A stretch of DNA of 64,000 bases from Flaviflexus ciconiae (GCF_003971195.1 NZ_CP034593.1:2418001-2482000), one strand, 5' to 3'. Numbered from the stretch's first letter, positions 37,989-50,003 are shown. Notes: generated by a model not told the origin, from the letters alone. Made by a program: numbers and translations.

Positions 37989-38463
37989 TGCTGTCTTCGC
38001 GCCCGGACAACGTTGTCTGAAGCCGACTCCGTGCCTTGCCGGCTCCACTGATGAATGTCTAGCAAACGCTTCCGCAAAGAAACTGCAACACCGAGACCCC
38101 GGCGTCGGATCTGACACTGAGAGCTTGGTTGACGTCGATGTGCCACGTGATAGTCTCTTACGATATGTGATCATTAACATAGGGGTTTAGATAGAGTATT
38201 GATAAGCATTTGCAGTTATTCGCGCTAACCGCATGTTAATGACTGAGTGTCCAATTTGGAGAACCGAGATGCAGCCGAATTTGGGCTTGAGTGTGTCCGC
38301 CGCGATTGGCTTTATCGGAGCCTAGCGATGAATTCTGTGAATTCGCTTTATTTATAACGAGAAAACCCGTACATTTAAATTGTTAGTACCAAAAGTATTC
38401 GTATTTGATCCGTGATGCGGGCTCGTGAGCAGGCGGAATCGGATATGTGGGAGTGGAGGAACC
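37989..38463. other. AT-rich gap between tRNA-Thr and the molybdoenzyme gene
   Basis: 475 bases without a supported gene, and from about 38150 to 38410 visibly more AT-rich than the rest of the window. It contains GAATTC-TGT-GAATTC at about 38332-38346, and no protein-like frame. The minus-strand frame that ends in GFEPTTVRLQGG reads the antisense of the tRNA and is not a gene. Possibly promoter/regulatory DNA or a scar of past insertion next to a tRNA. Confidence 0.6.
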
Positions 38464-39981
38464 GTGGATCCGGATTTCCCTTTGTGGCTACGTGCCACGC
38501 ATCTTATTAACTTTGTTCTTATCGGCATTCTGCTGCGAAGCGGCTGGGAGATGCTGTCCTCGTTGCCGCGCCTGTGGTGGAGTAACGACAGTGCGCCCGG
38601 CAAGGAGTGGCTACGCTTTACCAAGCGCAAGCTTCCCAAGGAGGAGGGCGTCTACACCTCGCTCATGGACGAGCGAAGCCTGTCACCGTTGATCGGCTTG
38701 CCCGGACGCAAAAACATTGGCCTCGGACGTCACTGGCACGGCCTGGGCACCACGCTGTGGATGCTTAATGGCATCGTTTACGTGGTGCTCCTGTTCGGCA
38801 CGGGCTTGTGGCGCAGGATCATCCCCACCTCGTGGGACATCTTCCCGCAGGCTTGGGACTCGCTTGTCATGTACCTTGGCTTCACGAAGCCGTCGGTCGA
38901 GCACTTCCAGCCGTATGACGCTCTGCAGATGCTGGGCTATACGTTTATCATCTTCGTTGTTGCCCCGCTCATGATTCTCACGGGTCTTGCCATGGCTCCG
39001 GCAATCCGAAACCGTTTCCCTCGGTACGTGAAGTTCTGGGGAGGTCATCAGGGTGCGCGCTCGATCCACTTCATTCTCATGGTCATCATGACCCTGTTTA
39101 TCGTCATGCACGTGAGCCTCGTCTTTATCGTTCACGCCGAATACAACCTGCCGCGAATGATCTTTGGAGCGAACGATCCGGAGCGGTATGCGCAGGCGTT
39201 CACGATTGCGCTCGCCACGATTACTATCGTGATCTTCTTCTGGATCTTCCTGTCCTACTGGTCGCTCGCGGATCGTCCGAGGGCGCAGCGGTTCCTCGTG
39301 AAGGTTACCGAGCCAGCTCGTAAGATCGGTCTGGGCTGGATGAAGCCGACGGTGGAGGATGCCAAGGCCCTCGGCAAGGACGACGTGTCTGAGTTCCACT
39401 GGACTAACGGGCTGCCTCCGACCGAGGACGAATCTCCGGAGTGGCTGGAAGCAAAGGCCAGCAACTGGGAGAGTTGGCGACTGCACGTTGGTGGGGGTGC
39501 TGACGGCGAGAGCCTCGACCTCAGCCTCGATGACCTAAAGCAGCTACCCAAGGTCGAATACTATGCAACCCACACGTGCATGCAGGGATGGTCTGGCACT
39601 TCCCTCTGGGGCGGCGCACGGCTCACGGACGTTCTCGATCTTCTGGGCCCCAGGCCCCAAGGCGCCAACTACGTCATGGTTGAGTCGTACGGCCTCGCGC
39701 AGGAAATGATCGATCACCGCCCGCGCGAACCGTTCTATTCGGTGCTGGATCTGGACACGATCGAGGAGCAGGGCGTGATCCTTGCGTACGAACGTAACTC
39801 CAAGCCGCTCGAGGTTCACCTGGGTGCCCCGGTTCGCCTCCGTGCGGAATCCAATCATGGTTATAAGATGGTCAAGTGGGTGAAGTCGGTCCAGTGGATT
39901 GACGACTATTCCAAGTACGGGGATGGTCGAGGCGGAACCCGCGAAGATTCAGCATTGCAGGCATTCAATGGCCGCATCTAA
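38464..39981 (+). CDS. Cytochrome b561-type membrane domain fused to a sulfite-oxidase-like molybdopterin domain
   Basis: 505 residues. N-terminal half is a di-heme b-type cytochrome membrane domain with His residues in helices (RATHLINFVLIG, GRHWHGLGTTLW, SIHFILMV and MHVSLVFIVH), four or more helices, in the style of b561/thiosulfate reductase subunits. Then from about 330 comes a sulfite oxidase/MsrP-like molybdopterin domain: HTCMQGWSGTSLWGG with the Mo-ligand Cys, and LEVHLGAPVRLRAESNHGYKMVKWV. Electrons would pass between the quinone pool and the molybdenum site; the substrate (for example sulfoxide) is unknown. No Tat signal is seen, consistent with anchoring by the cytochrome. Start GTG at 38464 with GGAGTGGAGG upstream. 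Next gene 13 bases on. Confidence 0.85.
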   Translation: MDPDFPLWLRATHLINFVLIGILLRSGWEMLSSLPRLWWSNDSAPGKEWLRFTKRKLPKEEGVYTSLMDERSLSPLIGLPGRKNIGLGRHWHGLGTTLWMLNGIVYVVLLFGTGLWRRIIPTSWDIFPQAWDSLVMYLGFTKPSVEHFQPYDALQMLGYTFIIFVVAPLMILTGLAMAPAIRNRFPRYVKFWGGHQGARSIHFILMVIMTLFIVMHVSLVFIVHAEYNLPRMIFGANDPERYAQAFTIALATITIVIFFWIFLSYWSLADRPRAQRFLVKVTEPARKIGLGWMKPTVEDAKALGKDDVSEFHWTNGLPPTEDESPEWLEAKASNWESWRLHVGGGADGESLDLSLDDLKQLPKVEYYATHTCMQGWSGTSLWGGARLTDVLDLLGPRPQGANYVMVESYGLAQEMIDHRPREPFYSVLDLDTIEEQGVILAYERNSKPLEVHLGAPVRLRAESNHGYKMVKWVKSVQWIDDYSKYGDGRGGTREDSALQAFNGRI

Positions 39982-39994
39982 CCGCAAGGATTCC

Positions 39995-40240
39995 ATGATT
40001 TCTACGACCTATATTCTGGATGGGGTAACGTCGGATGACGATGTCCTCGACCTCCGTCTGAAAGTAAGCTCCTACGACGCGAAGGTTGGCGGTGTCTCCT
40101 TCGAACGTCAGGAAGGCGGCCGCGCCCTCATGATTGTCAAGCACAAGGATGATGTCGTTCTCGACACCGACAACATCCGTGCGCTTGTGGCGTCGGCAGG
40201 CGACTTTACGCTTGACGGGCCAGTGGAGAATAAGGCTTAG
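39995..40240 (+). CDS. Small HMA-like protein lacking the CxxC motif
   Basis: 81 residues. The beta-alpha-beta-beta-alpha-beta layout (TTYILDGVTS, DVLDLRLKVSSYDAKVGGVSFE, RALMIVKHKD, NIRALVASAGDFTL) resembles heavy-metal-associated domains, but there is no Cys at all, so it cannot bind metal in the usual way. AAGGA lies five bases before the ATG. Coupled to the molybdoenzyme gene, so a role in its assembly or in the complex is possible. Fold assignment is by pattern only. Confidence 0.65.
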   Translation: MISTTYILDGVTSDDDVLDLRLKVSSYDAKVGGVSFERQEGGRALMIVKHKDDVVLDTDNIRALVASAGDFTLDGPVENKA

Positions 40241-40259
40241 AACAGTTCAGTGTTCACCA

Positions 40260-40294
40260 GGGGTGGGGCCAGCTAAAGCAGTTGGTCCCACCCC
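40260..40294 (+). terminator. Terminator of the b561-molybdoenzyme operon
   Basis: GC-rich stem (GGGGTGGG...CCCACCCC) with a short loop, followed by GTTCTTTCTC. Lies about 20 bases after the last stop. Confidence 0.7.
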
Positions 40295-40803
40295 GTTCTT
40301 TCTCAAAGAATAAATTCGGGCAACAATCGTGGCTGTACCGCCCGGGGTACTGAATTGTCAGCCTCAGTCGCACAGTTTCTATCACCGCACCAAGGGGGCT
40401 CATAGGCAGCTTCGATGGCTTGCGGTTTCGTGCTGGAGACCTCCTGGGTTCATTGTCGTGGGGAGAGGTAACGCTGGCCCCGTGAATGGGTCTGGACAGA
40501 AATGAGGGGCATGCCCGCATTCGGCATGCCCCTCACAACTGGTGTGGCCCGTAACAAGGATACAGTAAATTAATGGTTTCTGGCTAGCGGTGGCGAATGT
40601 TAACGGTGGACGCTTTACCGCGGGTTTGAATCCATGTCAGCATAAGTTGGGTATCCATGCGTAAAAGTTAGCCATTCTGTTCCGGTGTGGTGGGAGATCG
40701 CTATTAGGTACTGCTTCGGATTGTCTTAACTCACTACATTCTGGATGTCCGAATTCTACCTAATTCGGGACCGATTACTGTGGGAGTGACCTGCGCAAAT
40801 GAC
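40295..40803. other. Gap between the molybdoenzyme operon and ppc
   Basis: About 500 bases without a supported gene. Small open frames show no protein-like composition. It contains a strong isolated hairpin at 40504-40534. I see no further structure. Confidence 0.55.
40504..40534. repeat. Isolated perfect 12-bp hairpin
   Basis: GAGGGGCATGCC-N7-GGCATGCCCCTC, perfect stem in a gene-free gap, 264 bases after the nearest upstream stop. Terminator-like, though no gene is obviously served. Confidence 0.6.
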
Positions 40804-40845
40804 TGTGCCCCGGACGTGTCGATCTGGTCGACTATCCGGGGCACA
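40804..40845 (-). terminator. Terminator of ppc
   Basis: An 11-bp stem (40804-40814 with 40835-40845) with a smaller nested stem, 16 bases beyond the ppc stop. Confidence 0.75.
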
Positions 40846-40861
40846 GGCGAGACGATGAGAA

Positions 40862-43654
<2,793 letters not shown>

Positions 43655-43744
43655 GTGTTCTCCTCTGTTGGACCATCGCAACCTTAAAACACTTTTCCTT
43701 CCCGAGGGCTACCTGTCCAACCGTGTGATAGGACATACGTCCCA

Positions 43745-43771
43745 TTGACCCATACCCCTGAGGGGTATAAA
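43745..43771 (+). promoter_or_regulatory. Copper-operon promoter
   Basis: TTGACC (43745-43750) and TATAAA (43766-43771) enclose the first CsoR-type operator, so the repressor would block polymerase directly. Confidence 0.65.
43752..43768 (+). promoter_or_regulatory. CsoR operator 1
   Basis: ATACCCCTGAGGGGTAT is a near-perfect palindrome of the GC-rich CsoR/copper type, located within the promoter. Confidence 0.8.
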
Positions 43772-43783
43772 TTAGACAGTGCA

Positions 43784-43800
43784 ATACCCACCGGGGGTAT
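43784..43800 (+). promoter_or_regulatory. CsoR operator 2
   Basis: ATACCCACCGGGGGTAT, same architecture, 32 bp after operator 1 and before copZ. Confidence 0.75.
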
Positions 43801-43818
43801 CTAATCGAAAGGTTTATC

Positions 43819-44028
43819 ATGACGACCACCGAATTTGATGTTACGGGAATGACCTGCGGCCACTGCGAGGCCAGCGTTCGTGAAGAAGTCACCGAAATTG
43901 CTGGTGTTGACAGTGTCGAGGTGTCGCACGAGACCGGCAAGCTCGTTGTTAACGCATCTGCTCCCGTCTCCGATTCCGACGTCATTGCAGCTGTCGACGA
44001 GGCCGGCTACAAGGCCGTCCGCGCCTAA
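43819..44028 (+). CDS. copZ: Copper chaperone, CopZ-like HMA protein
   Basis: 69 residues, one HMA domain with MTCGHC (Cys13, Cys16). Picks up Cu(I) in the cytoplasm and delivers it to the CopA ATPase encoded next. First gene behind the CsoR operators with GAAAGG upstream; copA follows after 59 bases. Confidence 0.93.
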   Translation: MTTTEFDVTGMTCGHCEASVREEVTEIAGVDSVEVSHETGKLVVNASAPVSDSDVIAAVDEAGYKAVRA

Positions 44029-44087
44029 CCTGGATTCAATTATTTGCCGATTTAGCTTCCTTTCCGCTCATAGATAAAGAGGTACGT

Positions 44088-46577
44088 ATGTCAACTCCGA
44101 CAATCGCCACCGATTCGATTGAACTTGAGGTCGGCGGCATGACGTGCGCGTCATGCGCCAACAGGGTGGAAAGGAAGCTGAACAAGCTCGACGGTGTTTC
44201 GGCAACCGTCAACTATGCGACCGAGAAGGCCCGTGTCGACGTGCCCGAGGGTTACGACCCGAACCTGCTTGTCGAAGAGGTTGAGAAGGCCGGCTACACC
44301 GCGACCTTCAAGAAGAAGGAGATGCCGAAGGGCTGGCTCGAGCTCTCCATCGGTGGCATGACCTGTGCGTCATGTGCAAACCGCGTGGAGCGAAAGTTGA
44401 ATAAGCTCGATGGCGTTTCGGCAACGGTCAACTATGCGACCGAGAAGGCCCGCGTTGAGATCCCAGAGGGTTACGACCCCGACCTGCTCGTCGCAGAGGT
44501 TGAGAAGGCTGGCTACACGGCTCAGCTTCCCGAGCCTCCCGCGGCGGATGAGGAAACGCAGGAGAGCGACGGCGAGGAACAGCCGGATCGCGAACTGGAG
44601 TCGCTAAGGCAGCGCCTCATTGGTGCGGTTATCCTTTCCGTGCCCGTCATCATTATTTCGATGATCCCCGCCCTCCAGTTCCCGAACTGGCAGTGGCTGA
44701 TGCTGACTCTCACCGCCCCCGTTGTTGTCTGGTGCGGTTACCCGTTCCACAAGGCTGCGTGGACGAACCTGAAGCATGGTGCGACGACCATGGACACCCT
44801 GATCTCGCTTGGTACGATCTCGGCTTTCCTTTGGTCCCTGTACGCACTCTTCTTCGGCACCGCCGGTGAGACGGGCATGACCCACGGCTTCGAGCTGACC
44901 CCGAGCCAGGGCTCGGGCGAGGGCAACATTTACCTCGAGGTGGCCGCCGGTGTCATCATGTTTGTTCTGCTTGGTCGCTACTTCGAAAAGAAGTCGAAGC
45001 GCGAAGCTGGCAGTGCCATGAGGGCGCTCATGGACATGGGTGCGAAGGACGTCGCTGTTCTGCGGAACGGCGCCGAGGTGCGCATTCCCATTGGCCAGCT
45101 CAAGGTTGGCGACGAGTTCGTTGTCCGCCCGGGCGAGAAGATCGCCACCGACGGTGAAGTTATTTCCGGTGCTTCGGCAGTTGATGCGTCGATGCTGACC
45201 GGTGAGTCGGTCCCCGTTGAAGTTGAGGTTGGTGACAAGGTCACCGGTGCAACCGTCAACGCTGGGGGACGCCTCGTTGTGCGCGCAACCCGCGTTGGCT
45301 CCGACACGCAGCTTGCCCAGATGGCGCGCCTTGTTGAGGAAGCCCAGACCGGCAAGGCCGATGTTCAGCGGCTCGCCGACAGGATCTCGGGAATCTTTGT
45401 TCCCATCGTTATCGTCATTGCCGTTGTCACGCTGATTGGCTGGCTGGTAACCGGCCACTCCGCCACGATGGCATTCACGGCCGCCGTTGCCGTTCTCATC
45501 ATTGCCTGCCCCTGCGCTCTCGGCCTGGCCACCCCGACGGCTCTTCTCGTGGGAACCGGTCGCGGTGCTCAGCTCGGCATTCTTATCAAGGGCCCCGAGG
45601 TTCTTGAACAGACGAAGACCGTCGACACCATCGTTCTCGACAAGACCGGTACCGTCACGACCGGTGTCATGACTCTCGAAGACGTCCACGTTTCCGGAAC
45701 CGATAAGCAGACTCTGCTTTCCCGGGCAGGTAGCCTCGAGGATGCCTCCGAGCACCCGATCGCGAAGGCAATCGCGGATGGTGCGCGGGAAGAGCTCGGT
45801 GAGCTCCTGCCCGTCGACAACTTCGCGAACCGCGAGGGTCACGGCGTTGCAGGAACTGTTGACGGCAAGGACGTCCTGGTCGGCAAGCCCTCCATGCTTG
45901 CCGAAAAGGGCATGGAACTTGGTGAACTCGAGCAGCCTTTCATCACCGCCCAGGAAGCCGGCAAGACCGTTGTTGCGGCCGGTTGGGACGGTCAGGTCCG
46001 CGGCGTCCTGGTCGTAGCCGACCAGGTGAAGGCCACCTCTGCGCAGGCTATTTCCCAGCTCAAGGAGCTCGGCCTCGAGACCATTCTGCTGACCGGCGAT
46101 AACGACCGCGTGGCCCAGCAGATTGCTGGCCAGGTAGGAATCGACGAGGTTATCTCCGAAGTTCTTCCGCAGGACAAGGTCGACACCGTCAAGTCCCTCC
46201 AAGAGAGCGGCAAGGTTGTTGCCATGGTTGGCGACGGCGTTAACGACGCCCCCGCACTCGCGCAGGCAGACCTCGGTCTCGCCATGGGAACCGGCACCGA
46301 CGTTGCCCTCGAGGCTGCAGACATCGCACTGATCCGTGGTGACCTGCGCAGTGCAGCCGACGCAATTAGGCTGTCCCGCAAAACCCTCGGAACAATCAAG
46401 GGGAACCTGTTCTGGGCATTTGCCTACAACACCCTGGCGATTCCCTTCGCGGCCCTCGGCATGCTCAACCCCATGCTGGCCGGCGCCGCCATGGCATTCT
46501 CGTCAGTCTTCGTTGTCTCCAACTCGCTGAGGCTCCGAGGATTCAAGTCCCGCGCAACGGATGGAGCCACGCAATGA
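44088..46577 (+). CDS. copA: Copper-exporting P1B-type ATPase with two N-terminal HMA domains
   Basis: 829 residues. Pumps Cu(I) out of the cell. Two HMA domains (MTCASC at 18-23 and 91-96), eight membrane helices, CPC in [12 protein letters not shown], phosphorylation motif DKTGT, HP in [10 protein letters not shown], and [22 protein letters not shown]. The two HMA repeats are almost identical over about 55 residues, also at DNA level, which is unusual. The stop overlaps the csoR start. Confidence 0.96.
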   Translation: MSTPTIATDSIELEVGGMTCASCANRVERKLNKLDGVSATVNYATEKARVDVPEGYDPNLLVEEVEKAGYTATFKKKEMPKGWLELSIGGMTCASCANRVERKLNKLDGVSATVNYATEKARVEIPEGYDPDLLVAEVEKAGYTAQLPEPPAADEETQESDGEEQPDRELESLRQRLIGAVILSVPVIIISMIPALQFPNWQWLMLTLTAPVVVWCGYPFHKAAWTNLKHGATTMDTLISLGTISAFLWSLYALFFGTAGETGMTHGFELTPSQGSGEGNIYLEVAAGVIMFVLLGRYFEKKSKREAGSAMRALMDMGAKDVAVLRNGAEVRIPIGQLKVGDEFVVRPGEKIATDGEVISGASAVDASMLTGESVPVEVEVGDKVTGATVNAGGRLVVRATRVGSDTQLAQMARLVEEAQTGKADVQRLADRISGIFVPIVIVIAVVTLIGWLVTGHSATMAFTAAVAVLIIACPCALGLATPTALLVGTGRGAQLGILIKGPEVLEQTKTVDTIVLDKTGTVTTGVMTLEDVHVSGTDKQTLLSRAGSLEDASEHPIAKAIADGAREELGELLPVDNFANREGHGVAGTVDGKDVLVGKPSMLAEKGMELGELEQPFITAQEAGKTVVAAGWDGQVRGVLVVADQVKATSAQAISQLKELGLETILLTGDNDRVAQQIAGQVGIDEVISEVLPQDKVDTVKSLQESGKVVAMVGDGVNDAPALAQADLGLAMGTGTDVALEAADIALIRGDLRSAADAIRLSRKTLGTIKGNLFWAFAYNTLAIPFAALGMLNPMLAGAAMAFSSVFVVSNSLRLRGFKSRATDGATQ

Positions 46578-46945
46578 GCACGGTAGTCAACGACCACGAC
46601 GAACAGCAACCAGACGTCCAGGCAGAACAGGTGGCCGACGGCCACGAGAACTGCGCCCACGCCACCCACGGCTACTCGCAGGACAAAGCCAAGTACCTGG
46701 CACGCCTGCGCAGGATCGAAGGTCAGGCCCGAGGCATCCACCGCATGGTGGACGAGGACGTGTACTGCATCGATATCCTCACCCAGATCTCAGCCATGAC
46801 CTCCGCCCTGGAGAACGTTGGCCTGTCCCTTCTCAAGGACCACCTCAACCACTGCGTCGTTGACGCGGCACGTGCCGGTGGCCCGGAAGCCGAGGAGAAG
46901 ATCGAAGAGGCCATGGCGGCAATCACCCGCCTGGTGAAGTCGTAA
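46574..46945 (+). CDS. csoR: Copper-sensing transcriptional repressor CsoR
   Basis: 123 residues. CsoR/RcnR family helical bundle; the Cu(I) ligands C65, H90 and C94 match the C-H-C triad with the same spacing as M. tuberculosis CsoR (25 and 4). The N-terminal 35 residues, with His and Cys (NCAHATHG), are an extra tail. Repressor of this operon by the two sites before copZ; released when copper binds. Starts within the copA stop. Confidence 0.95.
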   Translation: MSTVVNDHDEQQPDVQAEQVADGHENCAHATHGYSQDKAKYLARLRRIEGQARGIHRMVDEDVYCIDILTQISAMTSALENVGLSLLKDHLNHCVVDAARAGGPEAEEKIEEAMAAITRLVKS

Positions 46946-46964
46946 AAATAGAATCCAACCAAAA

Positions 46965-46996
46965 ATGATCGCGGGCCCCAATCGGGGCCCGTCATC
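46965..46996 (+). terminator. Terminator after csoR
   Basis: CGGGCCCC (46972-46979) pairs with GGGGCCCG (46984-46991), flanked by ATGAT/ATCAT that extends the stem; 20 bases after the stop. Confidence 0.75.
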
Positions 46997-47032
46997 ATGT
47001 CCGTGACACTTCCTTCAACGACGGTCTTCGGA

Positions 47033-47086
47033 GTTTCCGCGAAAACTGAAGTTTCCAGAAAAGCGGGAGTTTCCACGAAAGACGGT
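47033..47086. repeat. Three 18-bp-period GTTTCC...GAAA repeats
   Basis: GTTTCC begins at 47033, 47051 and 47069, each followed by (G/A)CGAAA- or AGAAAA-like bases (GTTTCCGCGAAAAC, GTTTCCAGAAAAGC, GTTTCCACGAAAGA). Each unit is a near-palindrome TTTC..GAAA. In the 3' region between the copper operon and the glycosylase gene; purpose unknown. Confidence 0.6.
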
Positions 47087-47116
47087 CGCAGGAATGATCA
47101 TGCTGTTTGATTAGAT

Positions 47117-48046
47117 CTATCGCTGACACCCTGGGCACCAGAACAGCCTGCGCCCCGCCATGTCGCTCTCAACAATCTTTGTTCCGCACCGCCAACACGC
47201 CCTGCCGGTGCGGTGGTAGACCGCAAAGCGACGATCGTCCTCATCGGCAGGATCCTCCGGCACATACTCGGGTGGGTTCGTGAGAATAATGCCGTCCCGC
47301 TTGCCCTCGTTCATGGCCGAGACGAGATCATCCCACAGCAGGCCCAGCCGCGCTTCGGATACTCGGTTGCCGGGGCGCAGCGGATTGATGCCCACACGGA
47401 ACAGGCAGTCAGCCCGATAAATGTTGCCGGGGCCAGCCGTCACGGCCTGGTCGAGAACAAGCTGGCCGACCGGCACCCGCCTCTTACGGACAAGGGAGAT
47501 GAAGCGCTCGCGATCACCCGGATAGTTGCGGAGCGGATCCGGGCCAAGCCTATTGAGGACGGTGCGAACACCGCTACCATCCAACACCCGGCACTGATTG
47601 GGTCCCGTCAGATCGGCAATACCGTGCTCCTGAGCAAGCCGGATCCGTACCGTGTCGCGGGGGATCGGGGGCTCCCAGTCGGTCATGACTCTCTCGTCAT
47701 CACCCTCGGCAAGCTTCTCCTGCTCGCCAATCTTGCGGCGCGGTGCGCCAATTGTGTCCTCGGCAATGAACTCGGTGTCACCATCGAAAGACCAGGAGCC
47801 GTACAGTCCCAGGTGGACATGGAGCCAGTCCGGACCGTCCTCGCCAAGTTCAACTGTCATGGGTTCCGGCGCAAACGGCATGAAGAAATGTTTACCCCAG
47901 GCCTCGGCGGGAAGAGCGACCTGCCCGTCGAGTTTCGCGGCCCCCTGAGCAAACCGGCCCTGCGGGGAAGTGATCTTGGGCCGCAACCCTGAAAACAGTT
48001 CGGTGAGAGCTCCGGCAAGCCGGTGTACGGTATGCCCTTCAGGCAT
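47117..48046 (-). CDS. Endonuclease VIII/formamidopyrimidine-DNA glycosylase family (Nei2-like)
   Basis: 309 residues. N-terminal MPEGHTVHRLA gives the catalytic Pro2 and Glu3; AGPGNIYRADCLFRVGINPL is the helix-two-turn-helix; the C-terminal zinc finger is CWRCG...FWCPGC. Removes oxidised bases and nicks the strand. MPEGH (rather than MPELPE) and the overall form fit the actinobacterial Nei2 group. Transcribed away from the predicted Fe-S regulator. Confidence 0.93.
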   Translation of the reverse strand: MPEGHTVHRLAGALTELFSGLRPKITSPQGRFAQGAAKLDGQVALPAEAWGKHFFMPFAPEPMTVELGEDGPDWLHVHLGLYGSWSFDGDTEFIAEDTIGAPRRKIGEQEKLAEGDDERVMTDWEPPIPRDTVRIRLAQEHGIADLTGPNQCRVLDGSGVRTVLNRLGPDPLRNYPGDRERFISLVRKRRVPVGQLVLDQAVTAGPGNIYRADCLFRVGINPLRPGNRVSEARLGLLWDDLVSAMNEGKRDGIILTNPPEYVPEDPADEDDRRFAVYHRTGRACWRCGTKIVESDMAGRRLFWCPGCQR

Positions 48047-48192
48047 GTGACTCCTTCAGTCGTTGCGAACGCACAGGTTCTCCACCCCCGGGACACGATT
48101 CTTATAGCATATCTGGGCCGTATGGCGGATGATTCTACGGAATTGCGTGGTATTGTCAGGAAATATCCGTGACTATTATGAGGGAGAGTATC

Positions 48193-48867
48193 ATGGCGAT
48201 CGTTCACAGCCGGGGCCCGCGTCCCATGGCTGAAGCGCTCAACCAGGCAACTCCGTTGACCCGTCAGCAGCGGCGACTCCTTGACACGCTTGTCGAGATG
48301 GCACGGTCTGTGACTGTTGTTGAGCTTGCCGAAGCCCTCGAATCCCACCCCAACACCATCCGCGAGCACCTCGCCGTGTTGGAAGAGAGCGGGCTGGTTT
48401 CTGCCGCGACCGTTCCCAGCAAGGGCCGTGGCCGCCCGCGCAAGGTTTACCGGACCAATGCTGGCGCACGCGGCGCACCCGCACGTCACCTCGTTGGACT
48501 CATTACCGCTGCGCTCAAGGCATTCCCCGATGATACGGCTCAGGCTGATGGGTACCGCTGGGGCAGAACCTGGGGTGAGGATATTGCCGCGAGCGGCGTC
48601 TACGACGGATCCGATGGCGCCGTTGAGGGCGTGACGTCGTTGATGGCGGACATGGGTTTCGCCCCTCAAATGATTGACTCAAACCAGGGTTGCATGGGGC
48701 TTACTCAGTGCCCGCTCCTGTCCACCGGCCAGGCCGTCCCAAAGGGGCTCTGCGAAATTCACCAGGGCATGCTCGACGAAGTCCTCAATAGAGAGGCACC
48801 CGATGCCAAGGCCTTTGTCGAACCATTTGCCGAGCCCAACGCGTGCAGGCTCACGGTCAACCCGTAA
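48193..48867 (+). CDS. HTH regulator with C-terminal Cys cluster, SufR-like
   Basis: 224 residues. N-terminal winged helix (LTRQQRRLLDTLVEM, TVVELAEALESHPNTIREHLAVLEESGLV, GRGRPRKVYR). C-terminal half holds four Cys (GCMGLTQCPLL, GLCEIHQGML, NACRLTV), the pattern of regulators such as SufR that bind an Fe-S cluster. Probably senses iron-sulfur or redox status; target unknown, and no suf operon is in the window. Divergent from the nei2 gene. Start ATG 48193 with AGGGAG upstream; ATG at 48169 and 48178 are alternatives. Confidence 0.82.
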   Translation: MAIVHSRGPRPMAEALNQATPLTRQQRRLLDTLVEMARSVTVVELAEALESHPNTIREHLAVLEESGLVSAATVPSKGRGRPRKVYRTNAGARGAPARHLVGLITAALKAFPDDTAQADGYRWGRTWGEDIAASGVYDGSDGAVEGVTSLMADMGFAPQMIDSNQGCMGLTQCPLLSTGQAVPKGLCEIHQGMLDEVLNREAPDAKAFVEPFAEPNACRLTVNP

Positions 48868-49104
48868 CGGCTGACCGACCAACCGGCCAGCATTAACAAT
48901 GCGGGCCGAATTCCGGCGAACCCGGTTGTCGGTACCAGCATCACCTTCAATGCAGGTACCAGAGATATTCGCCTAGCGGGCGGCACTAATTGTCGGAAAA
49001 TTTTTCCCGAGTTGCCAAAGGACTCGCTCTTAAAGCCCGTGTCGGGAGCGCTTGCCAGCCGACAGGCCCCGCGTTAACACCCTCGCTGGCCACCGCTCTC
49101 GGAA

Positions 49105-49779
49105 CTAAAGCACCCGCCAGTCGACGGGGTCGGCACCCTGCTCTTCGAGGAGAGCATTTGCTCGGCTGAATGGCCGTGAGCCGAAGAAACCCCGGGAGGC
49201 TGAAAGTGGGGAAGGGTGCGGGGAAGCGATGATCGGTGTATCCCCAAGAAGGGGAGTGAGCTCCTGTGCCTGCTTGCCCCACAGGATTGCGACGAGCGGA
49301 CTGCCACGTTCAGCCAGTTGGGTGATTGCGTGTGACGTGATCGCTTCCCATCCCTTACCGCGGTGGGAAGCTGCGGCACCCGGACGGACCGTTAGAACCC
49401 TGTTGAGAAGCATGACGCCCGCGTTCTGCCACGATGTCAGGTCGCCCGTTGCGGCGGGCGGAATCCCAAGATCGGCCTCGAGTTCCTTATAGATATTGGT
49501 CAGCGACCGGGGGAGCGGCCGGACTTCGCGCTCAACCGAAAACGACAGGCCAACGGCGTGGCCGGGAGTTGGGTAGGGGTCCTGGCCGACAATCAGAATC
49601 CGCACGTCCGTCATTGGCCTCGTGAATGCTCGGAGGACCCGATCGCCGTGCGGGAGATAGCTGTGGCCTGCTGCGACCTCTTCGCGCAGAAAATCACCCA
49701 TAGCATGAATCTCATCCTCGACGGGAGCAAGAGCGTCGGCCCAGTCGGATGCGACAAGTTCGCGGAGCGGTTTCACCAT
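49105..49779 (-). CDS. ung: Uracil-DNA glycosylase (family 1)
   Basis: 224 residues. GQDPYP (65-70, catalytic Asp67), the Asn-containing [13 protein letters not shown], and HPSPLSA for minor groove reading are intact. Removes uracil from DNA. Neighbouring an oxidised-base glycosylase, though on opposite transcription. No other gene in the 237-base gap upstream of its stop (48868-49104). Confidence 0.96.
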   Translation of the reverse strand: MVKPLRELVASDWADALAPVEDEIHAMGDFLREEVAAGHSYLPHGDRVLRAFTRPMTDVRILIVGQDPYPTPGHAVGLSFSVEREVRPLPRSLTNIYKELEADLGIPPAATGDLTSWQNAGVMLLNRVLTVRPGAAASHRGKGWEAITSHAITQLAERGSPLVAILWGKQAQELTPLLGDTPIIASPHPSPLSASRGFFGSRPFSRANALLEEQGADPVDWRVL

Positions 49780-50003
49780 GCCACCAGGCTACTGCAGGTG
49801 GAGAAGCGGCAGGCTCCTACCAGAGATCTATGCAACCCTGGAATGATCCAGAGTGAGTTGGGCACCCGAATCTCACCTTGTGCAGGTGTGGACGCTACGA
49901 TGAAACGATCATCGCAATCGGTGCTGAGCCGAGGCGCGCAGTGACTGCTATTTGACGATTTCGGTGGACCACTGCAGGTGACAGGCGTGTTGAAAGGGAG
50001 AGA

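Noticed and set aside
37884..38180. Minus-strand 98-codon frame ending in a GFEPTTVRLQGG sequence
   Set aside because: That string is the known spurious translation of the antisense strand of tRNA genes; here it covers tRNA-Thr.
44604..46202. 532-codon minus-strand open frame over copA
   Set aside because: Antisense shadow of the copper ATPase, no protein-like motifs.
47033..47086. CRISPR-like array
   Set aside because: The repeats are six to fourteen bases at 18-bp spacing, far too short, with no spacers or cas genes.
47213..47992. 259-codon plus-strand frame opposite the Nei2-like gene
   Set aside because: The minus-strand gene has catalytic residues and a zinc finger; this is its shadow.
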